A model generated the notes under the pieces. That model had not been told where the DNA came from. It worked only from the letters and a program-made list of their open reading frames with translations, and searched no databases. Below are positions 6,384 through 9,148 of a stretch of DNA of 9,148 bases, piece after piece. This DNA is from Candidatus Omnitrophota bacterium (GTDB lineage: Bacteria; Omnitrophota; Gorgyraeia; 1-14-0-20-64-10): NCBI GenBank assembly GCA_023248095.1, contig JAHFFF010000063.1, forward strand, positions 1-9,148, in the 5' to 3' direction. A program made the position numbers and the translations under genes. The number at the start of each line of letters is the position of its first letter. The first letter of the stretch is position 1.

Positions 6384-7207
6384 TCGTCGGACCTGCCGAT
6401 GGCCTCTGACGGCCGCCACGCCACCACGAGCACCTCCTCTACCGCCCCCAGGCGCACGGTCGGCTCAACCCGGGCCGTCTGATACATGTCGGAAGAATCC
6501 TTCCAGACCTTGCGGATAACGCCGATGGGCAGCTCAGGCGGAGCAAAACTCACTCCCCCTCCCGTGAAGACCAGTTGGCCTTCGCGGAACGTCTCATCCA
6601 AAGGCAGATAGGTCACCCAACATTCTCCGGGTGGTCCTCCGGTCACCAGTCCGGAGATTCTGCTTCCCGACAGTTTGGCCATCACTCGAAAGTGAGGATC
6701 GGTCAGCAGCGCCACACGGCTTGAGGAGGGACTCACCTCGCTGATCCGGCCGACCAATCCCACCGGCGTGATCACCGCCATCCCCTGCCGTACGCCGTCG
6801 CGAACCCCCTTGTTGAGTAGCAGGCTGCGGGACCAAGGCCCCAACTCGCGCCCGATCACCTCCGCCGGCATCACAGGCCATTGGGCCGTCGCCTGAAAAC
6901 CCAGCATCTGGCGAAACCTCTTGTTTTCCTCAAACAGATCGCGATGCAGCTCCTCATGGGTCTGCAGGGCCTCAAGCTGTAGGCGCAAAATCCGGTTCTC
7001 TTCTTGAAGGCTCACCAGCTCGAGGACAACGGAGGAAAGGTGCTCGAAGCCCTGCCGCACCGCCTGAATACCCTGGAAGGCAGGGGAAAGGCAGTCTGCT
7101 ACAGCTGAACGAAGGGAACCACCGAAACCGGAAGGGAGCGCAGGAAACCACAAAGGAGAGGCAACAAGAAACAACAAGACAGCGGCTCGCTCAAACTTCC
7201 GTGGCAT
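6380..7207 (-). CDS. mreC: rod-shape-determining protein MreC
   Basis: This 275-residue bitopic inner-membrane protein has a large periplasmic part and activates the PBP2-RodA pair. A short cytoplasmic start (MPRKFERA) leads into one membrane helix (about 8-24). A coiled coil follows at about 58-102 (SLQEENRILRLQLEAL and onward). The two beta domains typical of MreC come next, with AEVIGRELGPWSRSLLLNKG at 115-134, GMAVITPVGLVGRISEV at 142-158 and LLTDPHFRV at 167-175. Length and domain order are normal. It lies 23 bp after mreB and overlaps mreD by 4 bp. No clear Shine-Dalgarno site precedes the ATG. Confidence 0.95.
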   Translation of the reverse strand: MPRKFERAAVLLFLVASPLWFPALPSGFGGSLRSAVADCLSPAFQGIQAVRQGFEHLSSVVLELVSLQEENRILRLQLEALQTHEELHRDLFEENKRFRQMLGFQATAQWPVMPAEVIGRELGPWSRSLLLNKGVRDGVRQGMAVITPVGLVGRISEVSPSSSRVALLTDPHFRVMAKLSGSRISGLVTGGPPGECWVTYLPLDETFREGQLVFTGGGVSFAPPELPIGVIRKVWKDSSDMYQTARVEPTVRLGAVEEVLVVAWRPSEAIGRSDE

Positions 7208-7230
7208 GAAGCCGTCTTTTTATTGTGCGT

Positions 7231-8307
7231 TTAGCTTTCGTTCCAGTGAGAAGTCGCGGTCGTCGTGATCTTCCGCAGGGTCTTCAGATCGCTTAGGTAC
7301 TTCCCGGTTCCAAGGGCCACCGCGGTAATCGGATCATCCGCCAGGTGAAACGGCAGCCCCGTCTCTTCCGAAAGGAGCCGATCGATCCCCCTCAGCAGGG
7401 ATCCACCGCCGGCCAGCACCACCCCCCGCTCGATGAGGTCCGCCGACAACTCCGGCGGGGTCCGCTCCAGGGTGAGACGAACCGCCTCGACAATCTGGGC
7501 GATCGGCTCCGAGAGAGCCTCGCGGATCTCTTCCGAGGAAACCGTCACCGTCTTGGGCAAACCGGCCACCAGGTCCCGCCCACGAACCTCCATGGTGAGC
7601 TCTTGCTCCAGCGGATAGGCAGAACCCATCTTGACCTTGATTTCCTCTGCAGTCCGCTCCCCGATCATCAAATTGTAGGTTTTCTTCATGTGCTGGATGA
7701 TGGCGTCGTCCAGCTCATCTCCGCCGACACGGATGGATTTGGAGAAGACGATGTCGGAAAGGGAGATCACCGCCATCTCGGTGGTTCCACCGCCGATGTC
7801 CACGATCATGTTGCCGGCCGGCTCATGGATGGGGAGGCCAACCCCGATCGCAGCGGCGACCGGCTCCGGAACCAGATGAACCTCCCGCGCCCCAGCGTGA
7901 AGGGCAGAGTCGCGCACGGCCCGCTTCTCCACTTCGGTAATCCCGGAAGGAATGGCGATCACCATCCGAGGCCGGACCACCACCCGGTGGTTGTGCACCT
8001 TCCGGATGAAATAGCGCAGCATCGCCTCGGTGACCTCGAAGTCAGCAATCACCCCGTCCTTCATCGGCCGGATGGCGAGGATGGAGCCGGGGGTACGGCC
8101 CAACATTCGCTTGGCCTCGTCACCGACGGCTAAGACGCCGGCGGTGCCCCGCTGAATGGCCACGACGGAGGGCTCGCAGAGAACAATCCCCTGGCCCTTC
8201 ACATAGACGAGGGTGTTTGCCGTCCCCAAATCGATTCCCATATCGTTGGAGAACAGGCCTAAGAAATTGTTGGCGACTTCGTTCCAGTGGTTGTTGTTTT
8301 CAGGCAT
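7231..8307 (-). CDS. mreB: rod-shape-determining actin-like protein MreB
   Basis: This 358-residue bacterial actin forms membrane-bound filaments that orient side-wall synthesis. Actin-fold nucleotide motifs are intact: phosphate-1 GIDLGTANTLVYVKG at 24-38, the catalytic-Glu region VPEPVAAAIG at 146-155 (E148), phosphate-2 DIGGGTTEMAV at 170-180, and the adenosine motif GVVLAGGGSLLRG at 295-307. The protein has about ten more N-terminal residues than E. coli MreB before the first strand. The segment W8-V11-F15-L18 could be an amphipathic membrane-binding helix. The ATG at 8307 is chosen because the next ATG, at residue 23, would cut into the first beta strand. Only a weak ribosome site precedes it. 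It is the first gene of the mre-mrdA-rodA unit, with a promoter upstream. Confidence 0.98.
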   Translation of the reverse strand: MPENNNHWNEVANNFLGLFSNDMGIDLGTANTLVYVKGQGIVLCEPSVVAIQRGTAGVLAVGDEAKRMLGRTPGSILAIRPMKDGVIADFEVTEAMLRYFIRKVHNHRVVVRPRMVIAIPSGITEVEKRAVRDSALHAGAREVHLVPEPVAAAIGVGLPIHEPAGNMIVDIGGGTTEMAVISLSDIVFSKSIRVGGDELDDAIIQHMKKTYNLMIGERTAEEIKVKMGSAYPLEQELTMEVRGRDLVAGLPKTVTVSSEEIREALSEPIAQIVEAVRLTLERTPPELSADLIERGVVLAGGGSLLRGIDRLLSEETGLPFHLADDPITAVALGTGKYLSDLKTLRKITTTATSHWNES

Positions 8308-8341
8308 GGTAGGAAGCTCAGAATGCGAGCGTAATCAGTTC

Positions 8342-8370
8342 ATTTAACACCGAAAAATATGGAATGTCAA
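8342..8370 (-). promoter_or_regulatory. sigma70-type promoter for mreB and the cell-shape operon
   Basis: On the minus strand a perfect TTGACA (8365-8370) is followed after exactly 17 bp by TTAAAT (8342-8347), which matches four of six -10 consensus bases. The -35 box overlaps the aroA TGA stop codon. Transcription would start near 8335, giving a leader of roughly 28 nt before the mreB ATG. The region is locally AT-rich in a GC-rich window, which supports a promoter. Assignment to the housekeeping sigma factor is inference. Confidence 0.7.
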
Positions 8371-9148
8371 CGTCGAATCGCCCTCAGGGTTTCCTCGAAA
8401 TCCGGGAAAGAGATGCGGACCCATTCGCTTCCCTGGATCGTCGTTTTTCCTTCCGCTGCCAGACCCGCAACGGCCAAGGCCATCGCAGTCCGATGGTCAC
8501 CAAAGGATTCCACAATCTGGCCCCTGAGAGGGGTCGGGCCCTCCACAATCACGGTATCCCCTTGAGACCGGATGCGCGCCCCCATCGAGGATAAACCGGT
8601 CACCATCGATCGGATGCGATCCGTCTCCTTGACCCGGAGTTCCCCCACTCCCCCCATTCGGGTAATCCCTTGCGCCTGCGTCGCCGCCACCATAAGGATC
8701 GGAAGCTCATCAATCACACCGGGGATCACCGTGTCCTCCACCGTCACCCCGTGAAGCGGCGCCGAAGAAATGGTCGCCTCACCGACCGGTTCCCAGGCGC
8801 TTCCCGGCCGGGGGACCACCTGCACCTGTGCCCCCATCTGCCGAAGGATCTCCAGAAGCGCGGTGCGCGTCGGATTCAACCCGACCCTTTTGACGGTGAT
8901 GGAAGAGCCCGGTAGAATCGCCGCAGCCACCCAGAAAAAGGCCGCGCTGGAAAAATCTCCCGGCACCTCCAGTTCCTTTCCGCGAAGGGTGCCGCCCGGT
9001 TCCACAGTCACCTCTCCCTCTTTGCGGATGATCTTCGCCCCCAGAAAGGTGAGCATCCGTTCCGTATGATCCCGCGTGGGATTCGACTCCACCACCGTGG
9101 TCGGTCCCTGCGCAAAACAGCCCGCCAATAAGAGGGCCGACTTGACCT
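8367..9148 (-). CDS. aroA: 3-phosphoshikimate 1-carboxyvinyltransferase (EPSP synthase), C-terminal part
   Basis: About 260 C-terminal residues are present out of the family's usual 430 or so. The gene runs in from beyond the right edge, since the frame is open to 9148 and reads VKSALLLAGCFAQG, an internal EPSP synthase motif. The enzyme joins phosphoenolpyruvate to shikimate-3-phosphate in the cytoplasmic shikimate pathway. Other hallmarks are PTRDHTERML, DELPILMVAAT with the catalytic Asp, GELRVKETDRI with the Lys-Glu and Arg active-site residues, and FGDHRTAMALAVAGL. It ends SFPDFEETLRAIRR with a TGA shared with the mreB promoter. A TTG at 9126-9128 falls inside the conserved LLLAG motif and is not a start. 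Nothing suggests truncation other than the window edge. Confidence 0.96.
   Translation of the reverse strand, partial: VKSALLLAGCFAQGPTTVVESNPTRDHTERMLTFLGAKIIRKEGEVTVEPGGTLRGKELEVPGDFSSAAFFWVAAAILPGSSITVKRVGLNPTRTALLEILRQMGAQVQVVPRPGSAWEPVGEATISSAPLHGVTVEDTVIPGVIDELPILMVAATQAQGITRMGGVGELRVKETDRIRSMVTGLSSMGARIRSQGDTVIVEGPTPLRGQIVESFGDHRTAMALAVAGLAAEGKTTIQGSEWVRISFPDFEETLRAIRR

Noticed and set aside
9126..9128. TTG as the start of aroA
   Set aside because: The codon falls inside the conserved KSALLLAG motif, and the frame is open upstream to the window edge.

Overview
The window comes from a Gram-negative-type, rod-shaped, GC-rich bacterium. All ten genes lie on the minus strand and are packed almost edge to edge. 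The cell-shape set mreB-mreC-mreD-mrdA(PBP2)-rodA implies a peptidoglycan side-wall elongation machine, and pilT plus the start of a PilB/GspE-type ATPase imply type IV pili. I cannot place the organism securely below the level of a GC-rich, probably diderm bacterium. There are no RNA genes, insertion sequences, CRISPR arrays or phage genes that I can support.

Read in the direction of transcription (high to low coordinates), the window opens with the C-terminal part of aroA (EPSP synthase, shikimate pathway), whose start lies beyond the right edge. A well-formed sigma70-type promoter overlaps the aroA stop codon and precedes mreB. From there five genes run as one tight unit: mreB, mreC (4-bp overlap with mreD), mreD (1 bp before mrdA), mrdA (1-bp overlap with rodA) and rodA. 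Together they encode the elongasome: the MreB actin filament, the MreC/MreD membrane scaffold, the SEDS glycosyltransferase RodA and its partner transpeptidase PBP2.

A 205-bp non-coding gap (2822-3026) with several small inverted repeats follows rodA. After it comes a second cluster: a small excisionase/MerR-like helix-turn-helix protein, a membrane HAMP-GAF-GGDEF protein whose GGDEF domain looks catalytically degenerate, pilT (retraction ATPase), and the first 16 codons of a PilB/GspE-like ATPase that runs off the left edge. These four genes overlap or sit 12-13 bp apart, and the last three have good Shine-Dalgarno sites, so they are probably one operon for regulated pilus extension and retraction.

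Most of the window is ordinary housekeeping DNA. The parts that merit a second look are the degenerate diguanylate-cyclase-like domain embedded in a pilus-ATPase operon, its start signal buried in the upstream HTH gene, a probable Cys3-His metal site in PBP2, and the promoter placed over the aroA stop codon. I do not see convincing evidence of a wholly new system.
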